Assembly: GCF_038396675.1 (NCBI RefSeq) | Contig: NC_088931.1 | Coordinates: 76,545,501-76,609,500 of the forward strand | Source of the DNA: Hydra vulgaris | Taxonomy: Eukaryota; Cnidaria; Hydrozoa; Anthoathecata; Hydridae | Direction of reading: 5' to 3' | Length of the DNA: 64,000 bases | Part shown: positions 23,605-34,543 of the stretch, piece by piece | How positions within the stretch are numbered: the first letter of the stretch is position 1 | Layout of the letters: each line of letters starts with the position of its first letter | Made by a program: the position numbers and the translations under genes | Notes under the pieces: generated by a model | What the model was told of the DNA's origin: nothing | The model's database searches: none | What the model saw: only the letters and a program-made list of their open reading frames with translations

Positions 23605-26163
23605 CGGCCTTCTATAATAACAGGCCTTGACATCGCGCAACAAATTTGTTAAACTGAAGGCCAATTCCTAATACTGTGTTTACATTTTCATCTTTTAACA
23701 TTAGATGAAAGTTTGTGTTCGCGCTTTTTTAATAAATCTTTAAAATTTGATTAATTTATAAATTAGATAGCGCAACTTCAAGACGATAACGTTGTAAGTT
23801 TCAAGGCGTTAACATTGTAAGGTAATAATATTGTCAAACTAACGATTAGTTTTTTTAAATGCCTTTGAAATGCTGTGTATCTCTTTGCAAGTCGAACTAT
23901 CTCAACTACAACAAAAATATCAATTTATACAACTACAATATCAATTACAACTACAACGAAATTTATATGATTGTTTGTGTATTGACTACAAGTTGCCAAG
24001 TATACGGACATTAACACGATTGACTTCAAAAATAAGCTCAATGGAGGACCTAAGTTTCATAAATAGTATTTTTATGAATTTAAATCCATTCAAAAGAACT
24101 TCCATACTACTAATTGATGAGGTCTATGTCAAAGCTTCATTACTTTACCAAAGAGGTGCTTTGTTTGGTCAAGCAGTAAACTACCCTGAAAATTTAACTA
24201 AAACAATTTTATCATTTATGATTAAATGTCTTTTTGGAGGTCCAGAATTTATATGTAGAGCTCAACCTGTTGCAAATCTTTCCTCTGAATTTCAGTTTGC
24301 TCAATGTCAACAAATTGTCTATACAATAAATAATATTGAAAATAGTAAGACACTGGTAATAATTACTGATGGTAACCGTGTAAATCAAAGATTTTTTAGA
24401 ATGTTTAAAACAGTTGATAGTAAACCATGGTTAACAACATCAGGTATATATTTATCGTATGATTGTGCATCTACTAAAATCTATACGAAACAATTGGTTG
24501 ACAAAAAAGACTGGGGAACTTAAATTTTTGAACAATAAAGAACTGGCTTTGGCTTAGTGGAGTGATTTAGAAACTATATATAAAACAGAGTGCAATAGTC
24601 TTTTTAAACTCTCTAAACTTACAGCTAAATCAGTTTATCCAAAACCAATAGAGAGACAATCTGTAAAGTTTTGTTTGTCTGTTTTTTGCAAAGAAACAGT
24701 AGCTGCATCAAGAACGCATCCAGAGATTTAAAATAAAGCATTTGAAGGTACTGCTGTATTTATTGAAAAAATAATTTTTTTTGAATGTTGTTAATGTCAA
24801 AGCACCTGGCGCTGGCATTCGGTTTAGAAATGAATTATGCGGAGAAATCCACTCAGTTGGTGATCAACAGTTACAACTGCTACGAGATATTGCTGAACTG
24901 TCAAATTTTATGAAACCTACTATGAAAAACAGCTTACGCTAGATACTAGCAATGCAATAGCGCATTCATGTTATGGCTTTATTGATCTTGTATTTACTTT
25001 GTTGAGTAATGGAGCAAAGTATGTCTTTTTAGGTTGGTTTTCAACAGATCCACTTGAAAAAGCTTTTTCTAAGCTTTGACAGGGATCTGGAGGTACTTAC
25101 TTTATAAACGCTAAATCTGTAATTGAAAAAATTAATATTCAACTTACTAAATTGATATTACAACTTGACATTCCTGTTGACGGTATCGATTGTCATACTT
25201 GTGACATATGTTTTAGAGATATTTCTACTGATGAAAAAGAACTTCTGGATAATATTACATGATCTTGAAAGCTCAGTTAATAAATCTACATTAGTGGCTA
25301 TAGTTTACATAGCTGGCTATGTGAAAAAAAGCGAAATAAAAATTTATGATGATTCTACCAATTATTATTATAAATATGGAAGTTATCTGTATTGCCTAAA
25401 CAGAGGCGGACTTGAAATTCCTTCTGATGCTCTTTTCTAACGGTCAATATTTTGCTTTTTTTTTTTCAAGGTGCTACTGACCCTTTATACAGAACATTTT
25501 GTGTTACTCAGTTTTAGTTCATTGCTGCTAAATATTAATTTAAAATCACAAAAAAACAATGCAGAGTATATTCTAATATTCTGCTAAAGAATTACTCACT
25601 AATTACCACTCCCAAAATACTAAAGCTATCATAATTTATGTGAAAATTAGTTTGGTAATTAATTATGCTATTTACTTGTTATTTTTTTTATTTTCTCATT
25701 AGCCTATATGTCTCTCAATATGTTTGGATTTGTAAATATTTACCCTGTTGAGATATATTGATAAAACTTTTTTTTTGCTTGAATCAACTTTTGTTGGTGT
25801 TTTTTATTGTTGGTGATTTTTATTGTTACCATTTTTAGCAAAAAAAAATTAAAAATACAGTTATCTTTTTAATATATAGATATATACTTTGTTATGGTTC
25901 TGCTTGTTATTGATACTATTTAATATTACATAAATATTCTTAATGAAATTTGAAATACGAAAAATATGATTATCTTTTAACAACTTTTTGGTTTTCTTTT
26001 TATATTTCCGTCTTTACTAGAGATTATTATTAGAAAACATAGACTGCCATTACACCCTACCTAATATAAAAATATATCAATATAAGTAAAAGTGAAAGTT
26101 TAATCGGCCTTCAGTTTTTACGGCATTTTGCGCGATGTCAAGGCCTGTTATTATAGAAGGCCG
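23605..26163 (+). mobile_element. P-element-type transposon, 2.56 kb
   Basis: Terminal inverted repeats CGGCCTTCTATAATAACAGG... (23605) and ...TTATTATAGAAGGCCG (to 26163) match perfectly for ~36 bp. A second block, ACTGAAGGCC, follows about 20 bp further in at each end. Flanks TGTGACCG and TGTGCGTG share 5 of 8 bases, a possible 8-bp target duplication. The interior carries one P-type transposase gene on the plus strand, now broken. Confidence 0.88.
23859..25440 (+). pseudogene. P-element-like (THAP9-related) transposase
   Basis: The start ATGCCTTTGAAATGCTGTG reads MPLKCCVSLCKSNY, the N-terminal signature of a THAP C2CH zinc finger. The finger is then lost to a frame change. From ~23990 a long frame reads LPSIRTLTRL, ILLIDEVYVKASL, ALFGQAVNYPENL and LVIITDGNRVNQRFF; this is P-element transposase RNase H-like core, with plausible catalytic Asp in LLIDE and ITDG. 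It stops at 24523. Downstream pieces in shifting frames include ELCGEIHSVGDQQ, STDPLEKAFS followed by QGSGGTYFINAK, and the last open piece 25165-25440. No intact protein is possible. Confidence 0.82.
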
Positions 26164-26484
26164 TGTGCGTGACGAAAAAGTAAAGACACTTTTGCATCCA
26201 GTGGCTATTGCACCCAACGTCTACATCATTGAAAAAGTAGGTTTTTACATTTTTGTTTTTGTTTCTTTGTTTAACTACTTATCCTAATTGATCACTTTTT
26301 TTCAGGATTCTCCTCATGGGTTCAAGCTCATTACGCATAATATGTGTTCAATTACCCATAATACGTTAGTCATTGTAAGTAATAAATTAGGAAATAATTA
26401 TTTGTGAAATATTGTAGTCATTAATGACTTCAACCTGGCTAATAATTAAAATTGCTCGACTAATAAGGTTCCTTATTAAAATTG

Positions 26485-26525
26485 CTCTCTCTCTCTGTCT
26501 CTCTCTGTCTCTCTCTCTCTCTGGT

Positions 26526-26597
<72 letters not shown>
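26485..26597. repeat. (CT)n-(TA)n compound microsatellite
   Basis: CT dinucleotide run followed by a TA run, inside the last intron of the interrupted gene. Confidence 0.9.
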
Positions 26598-26600
<3 letters not shown>

Positions 26601-26839
26601 ATTTATATTTTTTTTTAGAAAATGTTTGAAGAAAGTTAGAAGATACTAAAAACCTTGGTATTATGCAAGCCGAAGCGATTTAATTAATTCAATCGACAAA
26701 AAACGGCGTGTAAATCGCAAAAGAAAAAATAATTTTTTTAATATTCATTTTGGATGTATTGATTAATAGCATTTATTTTAAAATAAATTCATTTTGCAAC
26801 ACGTTTTTTAATTTTAAAAAATTTCGTCCTAATAGTTTA

Positions 26840-27383
26840 GGGTAAATCCCACATAGGTTATAGGTGAAAAACATCACATGTAAAGATCAAAAATGCTACA
26901 CATTTTGAATACCAAATGGGATAAAGTAGCAAATACCAGATTAAGTTAAGCCTCTCTGAAAGCTTCGATGATTAATTTTAAATTACTATTTAAGTAATTT
27001 TTAAATTAAAAGAATTTTTAAAATTATCATAGAAGCATTCGGACTTTCATTTGTCTAGTATTGACTACTTTTATACCATTTGGATTAAAATATATGTGGC
27101 ATTTAAGATCTATAACATGTAGTATTTTCCACCTATATCCCATGTAGTATTTACCACATAAAACCCATGTGGGATTTACTATATGAAACCCACATGGGAC
27201 AAAATAATAAACCCCATATGGGTTACATATGGTAAAAACCCACGCGTATCCCATATGGGATTTACCATATGGAATCCATGTGGGATTTACCATATGAAAC
27301 CCACATGGGACAAAATAATAATCCCCACATGGGTTACATATGGAAAAAATCCACGCGTATCCCATGTGCGCTTTTTCACTGGG
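26840..27383. repeat. CCCATGTGGG-rich element end (right)
   Basis: Many words of the type CCCATATGGGATTTACCATATGG and CCCACATGGGACAAAATAAT (shown here in part) alternate, ending in CCCATGTGCG and TTTTTCACTGGG at 27383. Open frames on both strands here are by-products of the repeats. Confidence 0.7.
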
Positions 27384-27410
27384 TTGTTTCTTCTTTTGTC
27401 AAGTTCAAAT

Positions 27411-28820
27411 TAGTAATAAATATTATAAACGGATAAGCAACCAATAAACTCTTTACACTTTTATTGACCACTCAAAAGATTTTGATACTGCGAAATAACT
27501 GTGTAGAAAGCATTACTGGCGGCATTTCACAGGGATCTACTTTATTATTTATTACCTTAATTTACTTGTCTATCCAGCGGGCACAGTACGCGCGTTACTC
27601 AACTCACATACGTCCTAAGGATGTGAAACGTTAATCAGACGTTGTAAGAACGTTGTACGGACGTCTGTCTGTATGTTTTTTAGAATAAAACTTAAACTTT
27701 TTATACCCAATCTCAACAGTATGAATAGAAAAAATTAAGTTTCTAGGTGAAATACTCGATGAAGAAATAAGTTGAAAAGAACACGTTAATTCAGTATAAA
27801 AAAAGTTTAAAAAACATTGGTTTTTTACAAAATTTTAAATTAATTTTAAAAAACAGTTTGATTATAACATCTCAAATTCGCGTACATAAAAAGTAAAGTT
27901 ATGAAAAATCTTAAAAGTCAAAATCTTAAAAGTCATATAGCATTTTACTTATTTTTGAACAGCTGTGGCGCAGTGGTTTGAGTTCTGGCTCAGAACCCAG
28001 AAGTCCGAGGTTCGACGCCGGCTCTTTCCCAATTACATTGGTAAGCCTGAACGTCCTTGTTAAATGTTCTTCCGCGATGCTCTGTAATAAGACCGTAAGG
28101 ACTCCTGGGAGTATCTTATTAACTAGAAGCAAAAAATAAATTGTATTTTACTTATTTGATTAAATTATACAAAATAAACAAATGACGGCAATGGATGTTG
28201 AAACTGTTGACTTTCAAGTCACAATATAGATAAAAAAATTTGTGTTTAAGGAAAAATTATTGGTGAGCCCGAGCACGACAAATATAAATGATATAAATAC
28301 AAATGGATGAATGGTTGAAGATATTATTCAAAAAAATGTGTATTTTTTTCTAACTGTTCTACAAGGAGCTAAAAACAACTTTATCATAAAGAAACAGGAT
28401 AAACAAAGCAACTTAACAAAATCTGAGGATATGGTGCAACTGAACAAAATCTGAAGACATGGTGAATCTAATTTGTAAATGTTTGAATTTTGAGACAACA
28501 TCAGTTAAAACTTTCGTAGCCCACAAAATGTTTTGAGATTCATCCTTCAAGAAAAAAAATGTTAAAAGGTATATTGTAGCTTGCCAATAGACACCTCATT
28601 GAAAGAATATTAGACTGTTTAGACCAAATGTTTTTTATTCATTAAATAACTCTGATTACTAATATTATTTAAATAATTTTATGAAAACTAGAGAATGTTT
28701 TTCGACCATTTTTTAAATCTTGTTTGATCATTTTGTTTCAATGGTTGCAGAAAACTGCAAAAAAAAGTATTTTAGACAGTTTCTTTTTCAGCTTTAAAAT
28801 CAATTCCTTTTTTAGCCTTA
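27411..28820 (+). pseudogene. LINE RT remnant (copy 2 of a pair)
   Basis: Motif A reads FIDHSKDFDTAK at ~27463-27500 and motif B-like GGISQGSTLLFIT at ~27525-27565. A thumb piece KFLGEILDEEIS follows at ~27738-27775. The 3' part (28390-28820) matches 16540-16865, for example ACAACATCAGTTAAAACTTTCGTAG. A GACGTTGTAAGAACGTTGTAC-type segment (in part) splits the RT at ~27580-27690 and a family A SINE is inserted at 27961. Many stops. Confidence 0.72.
27961..28119 (+). mobile_element. tRNA-derived SINE, family A, best copy
   Basis: Head AGCTGTGGCGCAGTGGTTTG contains a pol III A box (TGGCGCAGTGG, 27966-27976). GGTTCGACGCC at 28009-28019 is a good B box. The tail GCTCTGTAATAAGACCG matches the other family A copies. 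It is not a tRNA gene: the cloverleaf arms do not close and the copy continues well past the tRNA part. Confidence 0.85.
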
Positions 28821-29187
28821 AAACCATATGTCAATTATAAATCTAATTCTTCAAAAGATTTAGTTTATAATTAAAACTCTAATGTAAAAAAATTAAACCA
28901 TTTAAAATAGTAGCTTAGAAAGTTGGTGCACTTGCAAGTGGTGAAAGAGTTTTAACAACTACCGGTATACTTTGCATGAACTCTGTAGGTAAGTTTATAC
29001 CTTGCATTATACTATTTAAGCAAATAAAAATAAACGATTTCTTAAAGAAACAAACACCAGTGAGTATTTTAGTTCCCTAAAAACGGGCTAATGACTAAAT
29101 TATAGTTATAATAATAAATTTCAACAAATAGCTTAAAAAAATATCATTATAAAGAAGATATGTATTCTTGTAAAATTAATTCAGTTT
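28821..29187. other. No gene seen
   Basis: AT-rich spacer between the LINE remnant and the SDR pseudogene. Confidence 0.4.
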
Positions 29188-29452
29188 TTATAATGGAGGA
29201 TACGATACAACATTCTTTAATTTATGATAACTCCCCATTGGTACCCAACTATCTGTCACCGGAAGAAGAGCTAAATAAGTAGGCGTATCAGCACCTTCAT
29301 CTGGAGTGATCATGTCAAAGTACCTCCCACCATTCATGTCTGTATCAACAATACCTGGATGACAGGAGTTTACAACAATTTTTAAATCTGGATTTTTATC
29401 AAACTCACGTTGTTGAATTTGTGTCAAAATTGAAACACCAAAACAATTTTAA

Positions 29453-29517
29453 TAGCTCCAAGAGGTCCAAACCTCAAGTTTTGAAGCCAGAACTCTAACC
29501 ACTACGCCACGGCTGTA
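29453..29517 (-). mobile_element. SINE family A fragment
   Basis: Minus-strand head ACAGCCGTGGCGTAGTGGTT is joined directly to a tail ending CTTGGAGCT; the middle is deleted. It abuts the start of the terminal SDR exon. Confidence 0.75.
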
Positions 29518-30340
29518 ATAAATGTTTATTTTTTTAATGCTTTTAGAAGTTTAAAAAAACTGTCGTTTTAGATTGGGAAAAAGTTTTAATATAGCATTTT
29601 TCTTTCCAAAATTTTATGACACATTGGAAAGATTTACAACATCTGAAACTGTTGAAAAAAGAAACTGTAATCTTGGTAAACAAACATGTGTTAAGAAGTA
29701 CCGAAATAGTGATAATGTCGTAATAATCGTATCAAGTAATAAGATGCCATAAGGTATAGAAGTGGAAATTTTTAAATTTTAAACACTGAGTTAAGTGATC
29801 CTTAAGAACCAAATGAATTTAAAACCTTTTTTGATATACCTTGAAAATGGAATACCAAAAAAGGTTTAATACTGATACACAACACGCTACATGTGTGTAT
29901 GAAGATACACATCACATTAGTTTTAAAATGAAACCACTTGGTAAATCTAGTTAAGGAAACATTAAGAACTTGAAATTATTGGTTGTCAATTTTGTGAAAT
30001 AGAAAAAAAATTTAAATAAGATTGTTACAATTTTATAACACTGGAATGCCTTTCCAGACATGTTTCTCTACTTTTGTTATTATCGAAGATTTTACGAAGA
30101 TGTTAATAAAGTTCTTAATGAATTTTAATATGATATTGGAAAGATGGTAGCTGCTATTTTAAGAATCATAAAGAAACTAGCTTTTTTTTTCTGCTTTAAA
30201 AACTGGTTAAACTGGTTAAAAACATGTTAATCAATTTAGTTAGTTAACATTTTTAACTTAAAAAAATAACACTCCACAAAGCTGTAGACTGTATTAAAAC
30301 TATAAACGATACCCTCAATGCAACAATATTTTTGAGATAT
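29518..30340 (-). repeat. Dispersed repeat, partner of 19538-20020
   Basis: Collinear with the 19.5-kb copy over its two ends, with ~350 bp extra in the middle. It lies in the SDR pseudogene intron. Confidence 0.65.
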
Positions 30341-30784
30341 TTTAATTTGTATTAGAAAAGATAATTTTTTTTTTAATCTTTTGTTAATCTCACCATAAAA
30401 ATAGGGTTTAATCAAGTCTCATTAGATAGAATTGAAGTTTGTCGGAAAATATTCAAAGAAATAGGAAAAAAGACTGATTTAAAATAAGAATAGTTTAATC
30501 AAAATTTTAACTTATATCTTTATAAAAATTATAAAATGTACATAAAATTAAACTAATGTTTAATTTCTGTCTTAAATAAAAGCATTATAATTATATTTTT
30601 TCTATGCAAAAAAGATTTTTTTACAGTACTGAAAGTTCTGCAGCTAAGAATAATTAATTTTTCCTACCTACAGCATTGCCCAAATAATTATATAATGTCG
30701 TCTTGGCTATAGATATATATATAACAAAAATCGCAGTACTTTTTTGTTTCAAATCTGACCGAAAAAATTAATTAAAGGTTTTTA

Positions 30785-30911
30785 CGTTCTTATTGCAGAG
30801 CACCGTAGAAGAGCTTTTAACAAAGAAGCTCACACCTTCTTCCTTACCAGGGTTGCTTATTTAGCTAACCTTGACGGACATTCTGAGCTCTAACTACTGT
30901 GCTACGGCTTT
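30785..30911 (-). mobile_element. SINE family A fragment
   Basis: Minus strand starts AAAAGCCGTAGCACAGTAGT and ends GCTCTGCAATAAGAACG. It is inserted in the intron just after the SDR exon donor. Confidence 0.75.
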
Positions 30912-31634
30912 TATGATCATTTTAACAGTTGACAAAATGGAAATAACATATATACCATCAACAGTTAAGTTTTTGTCTCTAAACTGCTCTTTACGATTAT
31001 CAGATAATCTTTCATAAGCAAGTTCACCTGCTAAGCTTGACAAATGAACAACTCTAGAATTAGGTTTTAAAATCGGAAATAGAGAATCACAAACTGATAT
31101 TACACCCAAAAAATTTGTAGTAATTGTAACCTCTGCTTCTTCTGAACCACCTAATTTAGTCTAAACCACCATATTTTGAAAGTAAATGATCACGTAAACA
31201 CTGTATACTACTTTGATCTGTGATATCAAACTGATGATACTGAGCATGCAGATTTAATGCTGCTAGTTCTTGAACAGCTTTAAGTCCAAGTTCTTTATTC
31301 CTTGATGTTAAATACACAATTTTTTCTTCTTTTTCCTGCAAAAGAAGTTTTACTATTGATTTACCAATTCCTTTGTTTGATCCAGTAACAACAAAAACTC
31401 GTTGTGATGACATTTCTAATTTATTTTAACAATATGTTATTACTGTTTAAACCATGACATACATTTTTGACATAAAAAATTTGTTTATATATGATGCTAA
31501 TCAAATAAGATTTAAGCGGTTTTTTTAATCAATTTCTCAAAAAATATATTATAATGACAATAGGAGAAAGTAAAAAATAAAGTTAAAGTTAAGTTAAAAA
31601 TAATAATAAAAAAATTTTAGGAATAAAAAATTTT

Positions 31635-31709
31635 TTAGCGCGTTTAAAACTTCAGGAATATGAAATTCCACTTTAGGGTTTCATATTCCTGAACTTTTAA
31701 ACGCGCTAA
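31635..31709. repeat. Inverted repeat, ~31-bp arms
   Basis: TTAGCGCGTTTAAAACTTCA and onward pairs with TGAACTTTTAAACGCGCTAA across a 13-base loop, with one mismatched base pair. Confidence 0.85.
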
Positions 31710-31949
31710 CTCGAGAAGGTTTAAATATTCGTGAATGTAGACTGAAAATAATACAAGAATAAAAAAAGTTTGCAAAATATCAATTACCTATTGATAAAAT
31801 AAACTTTAAATAAATTTATTTATAAATCATAAATAAATACATATTCAGCTTGATAACCACAAAAAATAATTTATCCAAATATAAATAATTTTTTTTTATG
31901 AAACTTGAAAAAAAAAAGTTGAAGGTTGTCAGTTGAGGAGTCAGAAAGA

Positions 31950-32929
31950 GTTGAAAAGTTGAATTTTCAGAAGTTAATGCAAATGAAGAGCGTTGGTCTT
32001 CGAAGGTGACTTTAATAAAGCGGTTAGAAATAAAGGATTTAATAATCTCAAAAAACTTTCCCTGATATGACCACCATATGAAGCAATCTTATGGAGAAAA
32101 CCAGCATGCCAAACTTTATCCAAAGCTTTAGGTATTTCAAGAGCAATACCCCTTGTCTTTTCACCTCCATCTAATGCAAGTTAGAACCTTTTAATTACAG
32201 CTGTTAGCAAGTCAGCCGTTAAGCGAGAAGATCAAAACTTTATTGATTGTCTGACTGCTAGTTATTTGACTCAAGATGGACTCTTTGAAATTTGTTGATC
32301 AAATACTCAAAGAATTTCCTAATAACAGATAGAAGACTAATTAGACAATAGTTGGAGGGGTCAGAATGTTTTCCTGAGTTTTTGAATATTGGAACCACAG
32401 ATGCCATTTTCCAGCAGATATAAAAACAAGATTTAGCGAAGCACTTTTTAAATATTAAATTCTCTCTAAAAATATTTAGAAAATATTTATGAAAGAGAGT
32501 TCTGGAGAATACTATTGTAAGAATATGACAGGAATGTTGTCTGGAACTCAAGCCGTAGAAGAGTTTAATTGATATATGAGTTTAGCAACGGATGCTGGAG
32601 TGGTTTAAATGTCTAATAATGGATTAACCTGTTTAACTGAAATGGCAGGAAGAGTTTGGTCATAAGATTCAAGAGTCAAATTAAAAGAAAAGTTTTTTTT
32701 GCTAAAAGTTCAGTCTTATCCTTCGGAGAGGTAATAAGATCAGTCCCATGAATGAGGGATGGTATGTTAAACCGATCTTTGTTAATGACACTGTTGAAGA
32801 GTTTTCCAAAATTTTTAGATTTGGTAATTCCAGAATAATGGAGCCGGATTTTTGTTTTCAACTAATTTCTTTCGTTATTTCCCAGGTTCGTTTTGAGCTA
32901 TGTTTATACTTACTTAGTAGTTTAGAGTA

Positions 32930-32999
<70 letters not shown>

Positions 33000-33760
33000 C
33001 GTTTATACGAGTTTTTTTTAAACAAATATTTAAAACCCTTAAGATAAAAACTAAATAAAAACATTTTAAAATTAAAACTTATTGATAATCCAATGTTTAT
33101 ATGACTTATTTGAATTGATTGTTATTTTAATAAAATGAACATTGGCATCGTAGATAGATTACAATGTGCTGAAAAATTGTTGTGAATAGAGTTAGCATTC
33201 TCGTTAAAATTTATATACTTTCAATGAAGGAGTGATAATTGTTCTTTAAACTGGTTAACATTGATATGGTTAAAAGGACGTTGACTAAATGTTAAAAGGA
33301 CGTTGACTAGATGTTTGGCTTGATTTAATCTTTGTTGAGGGCTTACAATTAAATGAATATAGGAAAGTTATCAGAAATATCATTATTAAGGATATCTGTT
33401 TTAATAATATTACCGATAAGAGTAGCTGTATTAATTCTTAGTCTTGTTGGACTATTTATTAACCGCTTCTAATTCAGAAATCTAGTCATAACAATTTTTA
33501 ACTTTAATCTTCATTATAGGAATATGCATTTATGTTAAAATCTCCTTAAAACAATATCTTTTTTTTTTTTTCTTTAGTGCTAAAAATTCTGCTTAGGTTC
33601 TCGCTCACACTACCAGGTAGATAACAACAGCTTAAGAGAATGTTTTTTAATTGATTGTTAACAATTTTAGTAGTAAAAATTTCTTTGTTATTGTCTAAAG
33701 TCTAAAGCACTCAAGTTATTTCAAATGTCATGCGCTATATTCCTTCACGTAGATAAAATT
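31950..33760 (-). pseudogene. LINE with endonuclease and RT remnants
   Basis: Read from high to low coordinate on the minus strand. At ~33500-33720 lie NKEIFTTKIVNNQLKNI, CCYLPGSVSENL and GDFNINAYS, pieces of an AP-type endonuclease. At ~32930-32680 is a linker (TWEITKEIS, KSKNFGKLFNSV). At ~32550-32260 is the RT start WKMASVVPIFKNSGKHSDPS with NYCLISLLSVI. At ~32140-31960 is a motif A-like KALDKVWHAGFLHKIASYGG (last residues via frame changes). Many stops and shifts; the RT catalytic box was not found. A TA and T-run tract sits in the linker at 32930-33000. Confidence 0.78.
32930..33000. repeat. (TA)n plus T-run
   Basis: TA tract followed by about 31 T residues. Confidence 0.85.
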
Positions 33761-33764
33761 TTAC

Positions 33765-34390
33765 CACTATGTCTATTTATTTGTCTCACTTGAGGTATTA
33801 GTTTTAAATAGTTGCTTCAGACATGGAAGTGAATGAACGTTTTTTTTTTTCAGTGTAAAAAATAATAATAATAAAAGTTAAAGTAAAAAATATTTGTTAT
33901 TATCTTTTATTTCATGGATATTATCAAAATGGATAAATATAAATACTTCAAAATCTCAATAAAGTTAGTGAAGCAAAACTTCTGAATAAAATAAGGAGAT
34001 GTTTCAGAAACAGCAAAAGGACATTTTGAAATTGATAATCAAAAACTTGAAAATAACAAATGAACCAATCGACGAATTACTAAATGAAAAACCGATCAAG
34101 AAAATTCAAACAATTTCAGAAGTACAAAAAATTTCAAAAAGACATTGAAAAAAGTTTTCTCAAGATTACCATGATAAAAAGTTTAGTGACTTAGAGAAAA
34201 AATTTATTCAAAATCTAGTTTAGGAAAAGAAGATAAAATAAAAATTCGACAACTTGAAGATCGACAAATGGAAACAACATAAGATTCGATAGAATTACCG
34301 AAAACGAGTCCGAAAGTTGGGAGGATTCAGAAATTAAAGTAATAAACATATTTGAAAATAATCTTAATGTAAAAAGAGTAATAATAGAAA
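33765..34390. other. No gene seen
   Basis: A- and G/A-rich DNA that translates to Lys/Asp/Glu-rich fragments with many stops (for example KKFSDLEKKFIQNL). It could be a decayed coiled-coil LINE ORF1, but this is not supported. Confidence 0.35.
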
Positions 34391-34543
34391 AGAGCACCCT
34401 AGTAAAAAAAAGACGTCGAACCGTTGTTGTAATTTGGTTGGATTTTGGTCGCGACGCAAGTTAACTAAATTCCAATTTAAACATTTGTATATCAAACGTT
34501 GGAACAACGTCGGAAAAACGTTATCATCTAACGTCTTATATGT

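Larger units (their letters stand above)
23583..26639 (+). pseudogene. 3' exons of an unidentified gene interrupted by the P element
   Basis: After TTATTAGTTTCAG, 18 bases (23583-23600) encode NIILCV. The P element follows. The frame resumes at 26168 as RDEKVKTLLHPVAIAPNVY... to 26236, ending AAA|GTAGGT. A 69-base exon (26306-26374) lies between TTTTTTTCAG and GTAAGT. A last exon starts after TTTTTTTTAG at 26619 and stops at 26639 (KMFEES). All junctions are phase 0 with consensus splice sites and introns of 69 and 244 bp. I recognise no domain. It may be a host gene or a cargo or ORF of the surrounding CCCAGTG-bounded element. Confidence 0.45.
29188..31413 (-). pseudogene. Carbonyl-reductase-like SDR, broken copy
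   Basis: On the minus strand, 31413 down to 30956 encodes the N-terminal half of a short-chain dehydrogenase (VVTGSNKGIGKS cofactor loop, then LFPILKPNSRVVHLSSLAGE), ending GATG|GTATAT. The C-terminal piece, 29439 to 29188, reads LTQIQQREFDKNPDLKI, NSCHPGIVDTDMNGG, GADTPTYLALLP. Compared with the 53.5-kb copy, about 41 bp are deleted near 31110-31160. This removes the VNNA motif and shifts frame after GGLD. No exon with the catalytic YxxxK was found. The ~1.5-kb intron is filled by two family A SINE pieces and a dispersed repeat. The family reduces carbonyl substrates with NADPH; this copy cannot. Confidence 0.82.

Noticed and set aside
27027-27413. Overlapping frames on both strands with GYAWIF/NPTW repeats
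   Set aside because: Generated by CCCATGTGGG-type repeats; no independent coding evidence.
27961-28035. tRNA gene
   Set aside because: A and B boxes are good but stems do not pair properly and homologous copies continue into a shared SINE body.
29188-29427. Stand-alone short gene beginning MTQIQQREFDK
   Set aside because: It is the C-terminal exon of the broken SDR; homology continues upstream of that Met to the SINE junction.
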